Assembly: GCF_037023755.1 (NCBI RefSeq)
Contig: NZ_CP146100.1
Location: forward strand, 3,937,501 to 4,001,500
Direction: 5' to 3'
Origin: Saccharopolyspora sp. SCSIO 74807
GTDB lineage: Bacteria; Actinomycetota; Actinomycetes; Mycobacteriales; Pseudonocardiaceae
Length of the DNA: 64,000 bases
Position 1 is the first letter of the stretch, and each line of letters starts with the position of its first letter. The position numbers and the translations under genes are program-made. Of the stretch, positions 17,856-26,297 are shown in pieces. The notes beneath the pieces were generated by a model, which made no database searches, had not been told where the DNA came from, and saw only the letters and a list, made by a program, of their open reading frames with translations.

Positions 17856-18782
17856 TCAGAAAGCGGCGGTGAGGCGTTCCAGCGGCCCGCCGAGGTTCCA
17901 GGCGCGGTCGAGTTCGGTCAGGCGGTCCGGGTCGGCCGCGGATTTCGGGAGCGGGTCCGGGCGGTCGAGGACGACCGGGGCGTCGCGGACCACGCGGACC
18001 ACGGATGGGGCTGCGGCCAGGTATTCGGCGGAATCGGCGAGTTTGCCGCGCACTCGCGGGGTCAGCCGCTTGTCCCCGGCTTCGGCGGCGGAAAGCAGCG
18101 CGGCGAGCGAACCGAATTCGGTGATCAGCTTGGCGGCGGTCTTCTCGCCGATGCCCGCGACACCGGGCAGGCCGTCGGACGGATCGCCGCGCAGCACCGC
18201 CATTTCCGCGTAGGCGTCCCCGGCCCGGGAAGGATCGAGCGCGTAGCGCTCGGCGAGTTCGGCCGGGCCGTAGTTCTGCGCCTTCGCCAGCCCGCCCCCG
18301 ACGTAGATCACCCGCACCGGCGCGGGCTCCGGCCGCACCAGCTGGAACAGGTCGCGGTCGCCGGTGACGACTTCGACGGGGTCGGTGCGTTCCCGCTCGG
18401 CGAGCACTCCGATCACGTCATCGGCCTCGTAGCCCTCGGCTTCGGCGGTGGCGATGCCGAGCGCGTCGAGCACGTCGAGGATCACCGGGATCTGCGGGCT
18501 GAGCGTGTCCGGCACGTCCTCGGCGTCGGGATCTTCCTCGGCAACCCGGTGCGTCTTGTAGGTCGGCAGCGCGTCCACGCGGAACTGCGGCCGCCAGTCG
18601 TTGTCCAGGCAGGCGACGAGCCGCGTCGGCCGCCGCTCGGTGATGAGCTTGGCGAGCATGTCGCAGAACCCGCGCACCGAGTTCACCGGCGTCCCGTCCG
18701 GCGCGGTCAGCGACTCCGGCAGCGCGTAGTACGACCGGAACCACAGCCCGGCGGCGTCGATCAGCATGAAAGATCCCGTCAC
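17856..18782 (-). CDS. 5'-3' exonuclease, PolI N-domain/FEN-like
   Basis: A 308-residue free-standing flap/5' exonuclease. N-terminal FMLIDAAGLWFRSYYALPE and VACLDNDWRPQFR carry acidic metal ligands; EGYEADDVIGVLA and VVTGDRDLFQLV hold further ones; the helix-hairpin-helix GLPGVAGIGEKTAAKLI follows at ~195-215. It removes flaps or RNA primers during replication and repair. Orthologous in context to Rv2090, which lies by helY in mycobacteria. Confidence 0.93.
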   Translation of the reverse strand: MTGSFMLIDAAGLWFRSYYALPESLTAPDGTPVNSVRGFCDMLAKLITERRPTRLVACLDNDWRPQFRVDALPTYKTHRVAEEDPDAEDVPDTLSPQIPVILDVLDALGIATAEAEGYEADDVIGVLAERERTDPVEVVTGDRDLFQLVRPEPAPVRVIYVGGGLAKAQNYGPAELAERYALDPSRAGDAYAEMAVLRGDPSDGLPGVAGIGEKTAAKLITEFGSLAALLSAAEAGDKRLTPRVRGKLADSAEYLAAAPSVVRVVRDAPVVLDRPDPLPKSAADPDRLTELDRAWNLGGPLERLTAAF

Positions 18783-18832
18783 GACCTCACCCTGTCACGC
18801 CGCCCCGACGGCCGCCCCGGAGCCCGCAGCGC

Positions 18833-19009
18833 TCACGGCGCGTCGAAGCGCCCCTGCCGGATGGCGGTGAGCAGCGTCGGGACGTCAACGGGCAGCGTCG
18901 GCCCTTCTGGGTCCTTGGAGTCGCGCACTCGGCCGCGCGGAATGGACAGTTCGACGCAGTTGCCGTTCGGGTGGGACCGGGTGGATTTTTGCCAGCGCAG
19001 TTGGCTCAT
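18833..19009 (-). CDS. DUF397 small protein, copy 2
   Basis: A 58-residue protein MSQLRWQKSTRSHPNGNCVE... ending RQGRFDAP, matching the DUF397 pattern (W-x-K-S, NCVEL, RDSKDP). It is nearly identical to the copy at 19102-19278 over its last 40 residues, so it arose by a local duplication. DUF397 proteins work with XRE-DUF5753 regulators, probably as antagonists that bind them, as in the whiJ-type systems of Streptomyces. Confidence 0.88.
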   Translation of the reverse strand: MSQLRWQKSTRSHPNGNCVELSIPRGRVRDSKDPEGPTLPVDVPTLLTAIRQGRFDAP

Positions 19010-19101
19010 GTTCGCCTCTCCTGCTCTCCGGTAACCAGCAAGCGACCGCCGCGAGCCGGTGAGCGGCGACGTTGTATGCCGCTCACCGGCTCGGCGTGCG
19101 T

Positions 19102-19278
19102 TCACCGGCGGTCGAAGCGGCCCTGCCGGATGGCGGTGAGCAGCGTCGGGACATCGACGGGTAGCGTTGGGCCGTCCGGGTCCTTGGAGTCGCGCATCCG
19201 GCCGCGCGGAATGGACAGTTCGACGCATTCACCGGAGGGATGCGAGTAACTGGACTTCTGCCAGCGTGTGTTCTTCAT
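19102..19278 (-). CDS. DUF397 small protein, copy 1
   Basis: A 58-residue DUF397 protein starting MKNTRWQKSSYSHPSGECVE. GGAGAG seven bases upstream supports the ATG at 19278, and that ATG overlaps the TGA of the upstream XRE regulator (ATGA), so the pair is co-translated. It differs from copy 2 mainly in its first 20 residues and the tail (RFDRR versus RFDAP), suggesting the two could differ in partner choice. Confidence 0.9.
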   Translation of the reverse strand: MKNTRWQKSSYSHPSGECVELSIPRGRMRDSKDPDGPTLPVDVPTLLTAIRQGRFDRR

Positions 19279-20126
19279 TTTTGGCTCTCCCAGGTTCGGT
19301 GAGCTTGCCTGATGCATTCTAGTGAGTCCGATTTGTCGAAAGCAAGGTTGCGGATTCTGGCCAATGCTTCACGGTGCTGCCGGACGTCGTGGTCGGTCGG
19401 GACGAACGCACCTGAGCTGTAGTGCTCGAAGCTCACGACAGATGGTGCTTCCGGGAAGTCGTAGAGGGTGAAGGGTCCGAGCAGGCCGGGATGCCAACCG
19501 GTCCGAAGTGGAACGATCTTGATATGGATGTTCGGCCGTGCACTCATGCTGATCAGGTGGCTGAATTGCTCGGCCATGATGGACGGATCGGCCATTGGTT
19601 GCTGCAGTACGGCTTCGCTGACGATCGCCTCGAACTTCAGCGCGTTCTCGCGGGTGAGCACTTCGCTGCGTCCGATTCGGGCCATATTCCGGACGTCCTC
19701 TTCGGGCTGGGGCAGTCGCAGCTCCTGCATGGTCGCTTTGATGAAGTCAGGCGTCTGCAGCAAGCCTGGGATCATCAACGGCGACCACTGAGAGATCGCC
19801 GATGCCGCCCGCTCGCTCTCGATGGCTCCGGCGAGTTGCTGCGGGATGCCCGCGAGCCCGACGGTGAGCCAGTTCGGTTCGGCGGTGTTGCGGGCGAGGT
19901 CGAGGATGCGTTCCCGGTCGCCGGACGGCACCCGCAGCGCGGCGAGGATCATGGCGACGGTCTCGATGCTCGGCACCCGGCTGCCGTTCTCCCAATGTGA
20001 CAATTGGGTGTGCGAAAGTTCCAGTTGACGGGAGAGTGCGCGCAACCCGACTCCGCTCGCGCGGCGGGTTTCCCGCAATGCGGCGGACAGCGCCCTCGCC
20101 CGGGGTGTACCTGCGGTTCTGTTCAT
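19275..20126 (-). CDS. XRE-family regulator with DUF5753 domain
   Basis: A 283-residue regulator from the ATG at 20126; a longer start at 20186 is unlikely. Residues ~10-70 form the HTH (GVGLRALSRQLELSHTQLSHWENGSRVPS). The rest is the DUF5753 domain, with SQWSPLMIPGLLQTPDF and PLRTGWHPGLLGPFTLYDFP. Such proteins form developmental or antibiotic-control modules with DUF397 partners. Here two DUF397 genes follow directly, the first overlapping its stop codon. Confidence 0.92.
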   Translation of the reverse strand: MNRTAGTPRARALSAALRETRRASGVGLRALSRQLELSHTQLSHWENGSRVPSIETVAMILAALRVPSGDRERILDLARNTAEPNWLTVGLAGIPQQLAGAIESERAASAISQWSPLMIPGLLQTPDFIKATMQELRLPQPEEDVRNMARIGRSEVLTRENALKFEAIVSEAVLQQPMADPSIMAEQFSHLISMSARPNIHIKIVPLRTGWHPGLLGPFTLYDFPEAPSVVSFEHYSSGAFVPTDHDVRQHREALARIRNLAFDKSDSLECIRQAHRTWESQK

Positions 20127-20521
20127 GTTGATTCCGTTTCTCCGGGCAGCGCCGATAGCGGCACCGATACGCGGTCCGATGATCACGCGATCGCAGCATT
20201 GGTGTTGCCGCGGCGCTGACAGTCATGCTGATCGAGCAAACAGTTCCGGCGAACGTCGAAGAAACCATACCGGCATGGTTCCGGCGTTCGAGCACCGCCC
20301 TTGCGGAGAACATCACGTCACATGACTGAATTCAGATCGGAGAGGCAACGATGAATATTCCCGGCTCGCCATTCGGGCACCACCATCCTGGTGCCGCGCC
20401 GACGCGGTGCGTGTGCGGCAGCGTGTGCCCGAGCCGCACCGAGGGCGCCGCACCGCGCCACGCCCGAGCGTTGTCAGATGATTGTCACTCCCGGCCCGTG
20501 CACGCTCATAGAGTCGGACGC
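20127..20521. promoter_or_regulatory. Divergent intergenic region between XRE and Cys4 genes
   Basis: These 395 bases hold no supported gene. An inverted repeat GAAACCAT (20261-20268), six-base spacer, ATGGTTCC (20275-20282) matches at 7 of 8 positions and may be an operator for the adjacent XRE regulator. The stretch around 20230-20345 is relatively AT-rich, consistent with promoters for both directions. Confidence 0.4.
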
Positions 20522-20839
20522 ATGGACATCCAAGATGCCGCCGCGGGCGCGGACGGCGTGTCCGCTGAGGGGATCGAATGGGCGTGGATGGCACCGGTGC
20601 GGGGGTCCCGGTGGCATCTGGTCTCGCGCGATGAGTGGGGCCCGGTCCTCGTCGCGAAGTGCGGCTACCCGCTGTGCGGCCAGGTGGACCGGGTGCTGAC
20701 CGGTTCGCCGCAGCGCGGACCGCTGCTGGAGGGGGAGCAGCGGTCCGTGTGCACGTCCTGCCTTACCGCGGACGACGAAATCGCACCGCCGGACGACGAC
20801 GAACTCGTGTGGCCGCCCGAACCCGCGGCTTGCGGCTGA
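20522..20839 (+). CDS. Small Cys4 protein next to the XRE/DUF397 module
   Basis: From the ATG at 20522 the protein has 105 residues; an ATG at 20351 would give a longer reading whose extra part looks non-coding. It contains four cysteines, C47-x4-C52 and C77-x2-C80, spaced like a small zinc ribbon, and an acidic proline-rich tail (APPDDDELVWPPEP). WAWMAPVRGSRWHLVS recalls small proteins often found beside XRE-DUF397 pairs in Pseudonocardiales. Function unknown; a DNA- or protein-binding accessory of that module is a guess. Confidence 0.6.
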   Translation: MDIQDAAAGADGVSAEGIEWAWMAPVRGSRWHLVSRDEWGPVLVAKCGYPLCGQVDRVLTGSPQRGPLLEGEQRSVCTSCLTADDEIAPPDDDELVWPPEPAACG

Positions 20840-21245
20840 CCGACCCCGTAAGCCTGATCAAACCCGGCAGCCTGATCAACCCCGGCAGTTGAGCCGGCCC
20901 GCCACCGCACCCCGACCGGTGGCCGGGCCTTGCCCGGTCGGACGAACGCGGCCCCGGACCGCGACGCCGGCCGGGTGCAGAGGGCCGGGGCGGGGGTGCT
21001 CTCCCTCTCCCGCCCCGGTTTCCTCGAACCCGGGTTCGGCCTTGTTCGCGGGGGTGCCCGGGTAGCGGAACCTCCGCCGCCGACCCGACGAAGATCAAGC
21101 ACCCGGGGCTTCCCGCAGCAGGTTCCGCGAAGCGGTGCCGGTCGCCCACGCACCGGAGCGACTCCTCGTCACCGGCCGGTTCCCGGCGGAACGAGACGAA
21201 CCACCGCCCTGGCGTCCGGGGTCGGCGTGGTTAGGCTTGGCGGCC
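20840..21245. other. Intergenic region with a direct repeat and a weak hairpin
   Basis: No gene is supported in these 406 bases. Two adjacent 18-base copies lie at 20852-20887, followed by GGCCCGCCACCG (from 20895) facing CGGTGGCCGGGCC across nine bases, a stem with one bulged base that could terminate the Cys4 gene. The remainder is GC-rich and serves as leader to the peptidase gene. Confidence 0.45.
20852..20887. repeat. Two tandem 18-bp repeats
   Basis: GCCTGATCAAACCCGGCA at 20852-20869 is followed directly by GCCTGATCAACCCCGGCA at 20870-20887, differing at one base. Each contains the dyad TGATCA. They lie 13 bases after the Cys4 gene stop. Confidence 0.85.
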
Positions 21246-22394
21246 ATGGCCACTGTCTCGCTCAAGCAGGATCCCGCGGTGCTCTCCGCCAGGCTGGACC
21301 GCGCCGCGGCCACCGCCGCGGACGCGAACCTGGACGCCCTGCTGATCACGCCCGGTTCGGATCTGCAATACCTGCTGGGAGTCCGCGGGGAATCGTTCGA
21401 GCGGCTGAGCACCCTGGTGCTGCCCGCGGCGGGTTCCGAAGCCGCGCCGGTGCTGGTGCTGCCGAAGCTGGAGGCGCCCGGTTACCACGACGTGCCCGCT
21501 GACGACCTCGGCGTCGAGGTGGTGACCTGGGTCGACGGCGAGGACCCGCACGCGCTGGTCGCGGACCTGCTGCGGCGCGAGCGCCAGCCCTCGCGGGTCG
21601 GGGTCGCCGATGTGATGCCCGCGCTGCACGCCTTGCCGTTGCGGTCCGCGGTCGGCGGCGAGCAGGCGCTGGCCGGTCCGGTGCTGCGCGAGCTGCGGAT
21701 GCGCAAGGACCCGTCCGAGGTGGCGGCGCTGCGCACCGCGGGCGCGGCGATCGACCGCGTGCACGCGCGGATGGCCGAGTTCCTCACCGCGGGGCGCACC
21801 GAGGCGCAGGTGGGCGCGGACATCGCCGCCGCCATCGTCGAGGAGGGCCACACCGAGGCCGACTTCGTCATCGTCGGTTCCGCCGCGAACGGCGCGAGCC
21901 CGCACCACGCCCTGTCGGACCGCGTGATCGAGCGCGGCGACGTGGTGGTCGTCGACATCGGCGGGCCGATCCCGGCGGGCTACAACTCGGACTGCACCCG
22001 CACCTACGCGGTCGGGGAACCGTCGCAGCCGGACGTGCGCGACACCTACGCGGTGTTGCAGGCGGCCCAGCAGGCCGCGGTGCAAGCGGTGCGTCCCGGC
22101 GCCACCGCGGAGTCGATCGACGCGGCCGCGCGGGAACCGATCGCAGCCGCCGGGTTCGGGCGGGAGTTCATCCACCGCACCGGGCACGGCATCGGCCTCG
22201 ACGTGCACGAGGAGCCGTACGTGGTCGCCGGGAACCGCCTCGAACTGGAGCCGGGCATGGCTTTCAGCATCGAGCCCGGCATCTACCAGGAAGGCCGCTG
22301 GGGCGCCCGGATCGAGGACATCGTGATCGTCACCGAGGACGGGGTGGACAGCGTCAACGAACAACCGCACGAGCTGGTGGTGCTACCCGCGTGA
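21246..22394 (+). CDS. Xaa-Pro aminopeptidase/prolidase family metallopeptidase
   Basis: A 382-residue M24 peptidase starting MATVSLKQDPAVLS at 21246; the upstream in-frame start at 21135 adds non-coding-looking sequence. It has a creatinase-like N-domain and the pita-bread fold with all five metal ligands: DIGG and DCTRTY aspartates, the histidine in GHGIGLDVHEEPY, and glutamates in SIEPGIY and RIEDIV. It removes N-terminal residues ahead of proline or cleaves X-Pro dipeptides in the cytoplasm. Its TGA overlaps the GTG of the Lrp gene, so the two are coupled. Confidence 0.92.
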   Translation: MATVSLKQDPAVLSARLDRAAATAADANLDALLITPGSDLQYLLGVRGESFERLSTLVLPAAGSEAAPVLVLPKLEAPGYHDVPADDLGVEVVTWVDGEDPHALVADLLRRERQPSRVGVADVMPALHALPLRSAVGGEQALAGPVLRELRMRKDPSEVAALRTAGAAIDRVHARMAEFLTAGRTEAQVGADIAAAIVEEGHTEADFVIVGSAANGASPHHALSDRVIERGDVVVVDIGGPIPAGYNSDCTRTYAVGEPSQPDVRDTYAVLQAAQQAAVQAVRPGATAESIDAAAREPIAAAGFGREFIHRTGHGIGLDVHEEPYVVAGNRLELEPGMAFSIEPGIYQEGRWGARIEDIVIVTEDGVDSVNEQPHELVVLPA

Positions 22395-22855
22395 ACGACC
22401 GCAACACTGGCGAGCTGGAAGCGACCGACCGGGCGATCCTGCGCGAACTCGTGCACGACGGCCGGTGCAGCTTCACCGATCTCGCCGAACGGGTGGGCCT
22501 GAGCGTGTCCGCCGTGCACCAGCGGGTCCGGCGGCTGGAGCAGCGCGGCGCGCTGCAGGGCTATGTGGCCAAAGTGGACGGTGAGCAGATCGGGCTGCCG
22601 ATGACCGCGTTCATCTCGCTGACCCCGATAGATCCCGCGGCGCCGGACGATTACCCGCAGCGGCTGGAGCACCTGCCGCAGATCGAGTCCTGCTACTCGG
22701 TGGCGGGCGACGAGTCCTACATCCTGCAGGTGCGGGTGGAATCCCCGCTGGGGCTGGAGGATCTGCTGCGCCAGATCCGGGAGTGCGCGAAGGTCTCCAC
22801 CCGCACGACCGTCGTGCTGTCCACACCGTACGAACACCGCCCGCCGCAGATCTGA
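22391..22855 (+). CDS. Lrp/AsnC-family transcriptional regulator
   Basis: A 154-residue regulator with GTG start overlapping the peptidase stop (GTGA). Residues ~8-60 form the AsnC-type HTH (LEATDRAILRELVHDGRCSFTDL split by a turn, then LSVSAVHQRVRRLEQRG); the rest is the RAM ligand domain (YSVAGDESYILQVRV). The coupling suggests it senses an amino acid released by the peptidase, which is inference. Confidence 0.93.
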   Translation: MNDRNTGELEATDRAILRELVHDGRCSFTDLAERVGLSVSAVHQRVRRLEQRGALQGYVAKVDGEQIGLPMTAFISLTPIDPAAPDDYPQRLEHLPQIESCYSVAGDESYILQVRVESPLGLEDLLRQIRECAKVSTRTTVVLSTPYEHRPPQI

Positions 22856-22906
22856 GCGCCACTGACCACAGTGGACTGAGCCCCCGTCGCGGGGCGGAAA
22901 CCAAGG

Positions 22907-22953
22907 GAGCGGACCGCCGGCCCGGCAAGAACGGGCGAGCGGTCCGCTCTTTT
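22907..22953 (+). terminator. Rho-independent terminator after the Lrp gene
   Basis: An 11-base perfect stem, GAGCGGACCGC (22907-22917) with GCGGTCCGCTC (22939-22949), is followed directly by TTTT. It lies 52 bases after the Lrp stop. Confidence 0.85.
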
Positions 22954-23288
22954 CGTGCCTGCGCGCATTGTGGTGGCGCCCGATTTGAGCGGTTTCCCGG
23001 CTGTTCTTGCGGCCGGATCGGCAAGTCGGGGCAAAAATTCCCTTGATCGCTGAACAATTGCATTGACACCACTTTTTGTCCCTCGATCGTGGTATCTGCG
23101 GGCGCCGCTGCAAAATTCCACTTTGTGGATTGAATCGTCATTTTCCCAGTGCACGAGCCGATAAGAGCCCCGGGGATTGCAATGGATTCGGCTTGCGGCA
23201 TTATCGCGGTCCCCATACGCGGATCGGCGTGACGACGCATTGAGCCGACGCGGTGGGCATCGGTGCCGTCGAATTGCGAGTGGGTGGC
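22954..23288. promoter_or_regulatory. AT-rich leader of the condensation-protein operon
   Basis: This 335-base stretch is markedly lower in GC than most of the window. A TTGACA lies at 23063-23068 but no good -10 sits 17 bases downstream. A short dyad TCCAC-TTT-GTGGA is at 23117-23129. It must carry the promoter of the two acyltransferase genes and may mark a recent acquisition. Confidence 0.5.
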
Positions 23289-24764
23289 ATGAAGTTCACG
23301 GAGATCGCGGATTACCAGGTTAGACCGGGCGCGGTGACGCGGTGGACCGTCGTGCCCGCCGCGGCGGCCCGGCCGCAGGACGACGACCGCCCGCCGTCGC
23401 ACCTGCAGGAGGACCACCTCCGCAACCACGCCGCCGCGGAGACCGCCCAGCCGAGTTGGCTGGCCGTCGGGTTCGATCTTCCCGGCGAGCTGGACGGAAC
23501 CGCACTTCGTGCTGCCGTGCTGCGCTGGCTGGACCGGCACGAGTCGCTGCGCAGCGAACTCACCTATCGAGCGGGCGAGCTGCGGCGTCGCACCTGGGAG
23601 CCGGGGCGGCTTTCGCTGTCCCGCGAGGAAATCGGCGACTTCGAGGCCGGCGAGGAGATCACCGCCGAGCTGCGCGCGATGTTCAACGCGCACACCGACC
23701 CCACCGGCTGGCCGTCCTACGTGTTCGCAACGATCTCGCGCGCCGACTCGGTGACGCTGTGCATGGCGTTCGATCACGGGAACGTGGACGGGTACTCGAT
23801 CCTGCTGGCGGCGCACGAGGTTCAGGAGCTCTACGCGGCCGAGCGCGAAGGGCGCGGCGCGGAGCTGGCCGAGGTCGGCAGCTACGTCGATTTCTGCGCC
23901 GAAGAGCGGGTTTTCACCGATGTATTCGAGCGCTCCGACGAGATCGTGGGCGAGTGGGCGGATTTCGTCGCCTCCTGCGGAGGCGAGCTGCCGAGCTTCC
24001 CGCTGCCGCTGGCGGGCGCGGACCTGCGGGTGGACCCCGTGGTGTCCGGTTTTTCGGGGCCGCAACGCGGATTCTGCCGACGGCTGTTGGACGAAGAGGG
24101 CGCCGACGCGCTGGAGACCTCGTGCCGCCGCAACGGCGGCAGCGTGTATTCCGGCGTGCTGGCGACCCTCGGCACGGTCGCGAACCTGATGTCGCAGCAG
24201 ACCACGTTCCGCACGTTGCTGCTGCTGCACACTCGTTCCGCGCAGCGGTGGGCGCAGTCGGTCGGCTGGTTCGTCGGTGTCGCACCGATCCAGCTGCGCA
24301 CTCCCGAGAGCATCACCGGCGGAGCCGACGTGCTCGAAATGCTGCCCACCGCGGGCAACGCGTTGCGCACGGCGAAGCCGTTGTCGGCGGTTCCGCTGCC
24401 GAAGGTCTCCGAACTGCTCGGGACCGAGCTCGTGCCGCGCTTCGTGCTGTCCTACATGGACATGCGCGCCAGTCCAGGCGCGTGCAACTGGGACGACTGG
24501 AACGCGCAAGCGCTGCACGCGCCCGCCACTTCGGCGGACGAGGTCTACCTCTGGGTCAACCGCAACCACAACGGCATCGACGTGACGTGCCGCTTTCCCG
24601 GCACCGCGGCGGCAGCGGCGGTGCTCGACGACTACGTGCACCAGATCCGGCGGCTGCTGCGCGCGGTGGCCGTCGCCGGTCTCGCCACCACCATCCCTCC
24701 AATGTGGACGGAGTCCGCACCGGAACGCGAGTCCGCGCCGGACGCCGTGTCCCGAACCAGCTGA
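23289..24764 (+). CDS. Stand-alone condensation/PapA-type acyltransferase, paralogue 1
   Basis: A 491-residue protein from the ATG at 23289. The catalytic motif HxxxDG is present as H163-GNVD-G in the context MAFDHGNVDGYS, the place where condensation and PapA acyltransferases have their general base. The N-terminus (ITEIADYQVRPGAVTRWTV-like) resembles mycobacterial PapA proteins. A clear DFGWG latch motif is not seen, which is common in PapA proteins. No carrier-protein, adenylation or ketosynthase domain lies in or beside it, so the acyl donor may be acyl-CoA or a remote carrier. It is followed after 14 bases by a paralogue. Confidence 0.82.
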   Translation: MKFTEIADYQVRPGAVTRWTVVPAAAARPQDDDRPPSHLQEDHLRNHAAAETAQPSWLAVGFDLPGELDGTALRAAVLRWLDRHESLRSELTYRAGELRRRTWEPGRLSLSREEIGDFEAGEEITAELRAMFNAHTDPTGWPSYVFATISRADSVTLCMAFDHGNVDGYSILLAAHEVQELYAAEREGRGAELAEVGSYVDFCAEERVFTDVFERSDEIVGEWADFVASCGGELPSFPLPLAGADLRVDPVVSGFSGPQRGFCRRLLDEEGADALETSCRRNGGSVYSGVLATLGTVANLMSQQTTFRTLLLLHTRSAQRWAQSVGWFVGVAPIQLRTPESITGGADVLEMLPTAGNALRTAKPLSAVPLPKVSELLGTELVPRFVLSYMDMRASPGACNWDDWNAQALHAPATSADEVYLWVNRNHNGIDVTCRFPGTAAAAAVLDDYVHQIRRLLRAVAVAGLATTIPPMWTESAPERESAPDAVSRTS

Positions 24765-24778
24765 AAGGAGTCAGCTCC

Positions 24779-26224
24779 GTGCGGATGAACGAACTCTCGC
24801 AGCAGGAGCCGGAACCCGGCCTGCTCGTAGAATGGCGGCCGACCACTCGCACCGAGGTGGCCGTGCAGCAGCGCGCGGAACATCCCGCACCGGCTTCGCC
24901 CATCCAGGAGAGCCACTTGCGCCGGGAGGTGGCCAACGATGCCGCGGGGGTGGCGCATTCTTCCTGGCTGGGCACGTCTTTCGAGCTGCCGGGCAGGATC
25001 GACCCGGACGCGATGGCGGCCGCCTGGCGGCAATGGGTGCGCAGGCACGGCACGATGCTGACGTGGTTCGAGCCGGATGCCGACGGCGAGCTGCGCCGGT
25101 ACGCGATCGCTGGTGACGACGTGGAATTCGCGCCCGTCGAACTGGGCGAGCACACCGGCCCCGAAATCCGCGAGCACCTGCTGAACCGGTTCGACGACGC
25201 GGCGAAAGCGCTGCACTGGCCGCCGTTCGTGCTCGGCGCGGTGCTGCGCGCAGAATCGTCCACTGTGTACTTCGCAGTGGATCACGGGCACACCGACGGA
25301 TATTCGATGGTCCTGGTGTTCGACGAGCTGCGGCGGCTCTACGAGCAGGAGATCACCGGAGTGGACCCCGGACTGCCGGAGGTCGGCGACCACGCGGAAT
25401 TCGCCGCGCGGGAACGAGCCGCCGAGATCCCGGAGCGGTCGCTGACCGCCGCCGTCGAGCTGTGGAGCGATTTCTGGCTCAGCGGCGGGAAAAAGCCCGC
25501 GGGATTCCCGCTGCCGCTCGGGCTGGCCGACGGCGAGGCAGCGACCTCCCGGCTGATCGAGTACGAGTTGTTCGACCCCCGGCAGGCCAACGTGTTCGGG
25601 CGCCGTTGCCGGGAGCACGGCGGTGGTTTCGCGGCAGGCCTGTTCGTGGCGCTGGCCATCGCTTCGGCCGAGCTGGCCGGGGAGGAGACGTACCGGACGC
25701 TGACTCCGGTGCACACCCGCGACGAGCCGCGCTGGGCGGCCGCGCACGGGTGGTTCATCAACCTGGTCCCGATCCACTTCGAGCTGACCGGTTCGCGCAC
25801 CTTCGGCGAAGTGCTGCTCCAGGCCGAGCAGGCGTTCGCCCGGGCGCGCGGCATCGCGGACGTGCCGATGATCAAGCTGATGCAGCACCTCGGCTCGCGG
25901 CTCTCGCTGGACGGCATCGAACAGACGGTGCTGCCGATGACGTCGTTCATGGATGGGCGGCGGATTCGCGGCCACGAGGATTGGCAGCGTGCGGACGCGC
26001 AGGTCCTCGGCGGCCCGCGCGAAGAGACCGACGTGATGCTCTGGGTCAACCGGGCGCGGGAGTGGACCTGCCTGCTGGTCAGCCATCCGGATACCCAGGT
26101 GGCCGCCGAGAACGTCGGCCGCTACTCGGAGCGGGTGCGTTCGGTGCTGCACCGGGTCGTCGAGCACGGGGATCACGAACTGCGCCGCGAGCACGCGCGG
26201 CCCGAACCGGCGTCACCGGGCTGA
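24779..26224 (+). CDS. Stand-alone condensation/PapA-type acyltransferase, paralogue 2
   Basis: A 481-residue protein; AAAGGAG eight bases before the GTG at 24779 supports that start over the ATG two codons on. The catalytic motif is H169-GHTD-G (FAVDHGHTDGYS). It shares with paralogue 1 the order of landmarks: an SHLRR/DHLRN segment, the HxxxDG, then WFINLVPIHFEL versus WFVGVAPIQLR and VMLWVNRAREW versus VYLWVNRNHNG. Both active sites look intact, so the two may act on successive acceptors or as a pair. A perfect bidirectional terminator follows at 26248. Confidence 0.82.
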   Translation: MRMNELSQQEPEPGLLVEWRPTTRTEVAVQQRAEHPAPASPIQESHLRREVANDAAGVAHSSWLGTSFELPGRIDPDAMAAAWRQWVRRHGTMLTWFEPDADGELRRYAIAGDDVEFAPVELGEHTGPEIREHLLNRFDDAAKALHWPPFVLGAVLRAESSTVYFAVDHGHTDGYSMVLVFDELRRLYEQEITGVDPGLPEVGDHAEFAARERAAEIPERSLTAAVELWSDFWLSGGKKPAGFPLPLGLADGEAATSRLIEYELFDPRQANVFGRRCREHGGGFAAGLFVALAIASAELAGEETYRTLTPVHTRDEPRWAAAHGWFINLVPIHFELTGSRTFGEVLLQAEQAFARARGIADVPMIKLMQHLGSRLSLDGIEQTVLPMTSFMDGRRIRGHEDWQRADAQVLGGPREETDVMLWVNRAREWTCLLVSHPDTQVAAENVGRYSERVRSVLHRVVEHGDHELRREHARPEPASPG

Positions 26225-26247
26225 CTTTCCCCGATCACCGGGTGAAA

Positions 26248-26290
26248 CGCGAAAAGTCCCTTGTGGACGATCCACAAGGGACTTTTCGCG
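26248..26290. terminator. Perfect 20-bp-stem bidirectional terminator
   Basis: The left arm 26248-26267 (CGCGAAAAGTCCCTTGTGGA) and right arm 26271-26290 are exact reverse complements around a CGA loop. An A-run on one side and T-run on the other allow termination in both directions between the convergent acyltransferase and OsmC genes. Confidence 0.92.
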
Positions 26291-26297
26291 CGCGGGC

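Noticed and set aside
20351-20521. Longer start for the Cys4 protein
   Set aside because: The extra 57 residues are rich in Arg, Pro and Cys without pattern, and this stretch is more likely promoter or leader.
23063-23098. TTGACA considered as the -35 of a sigma-70 promoter
   Set aside because: The nearest -10-like hexamer TATCTG is 24 bases away, too far for a standard promoter.
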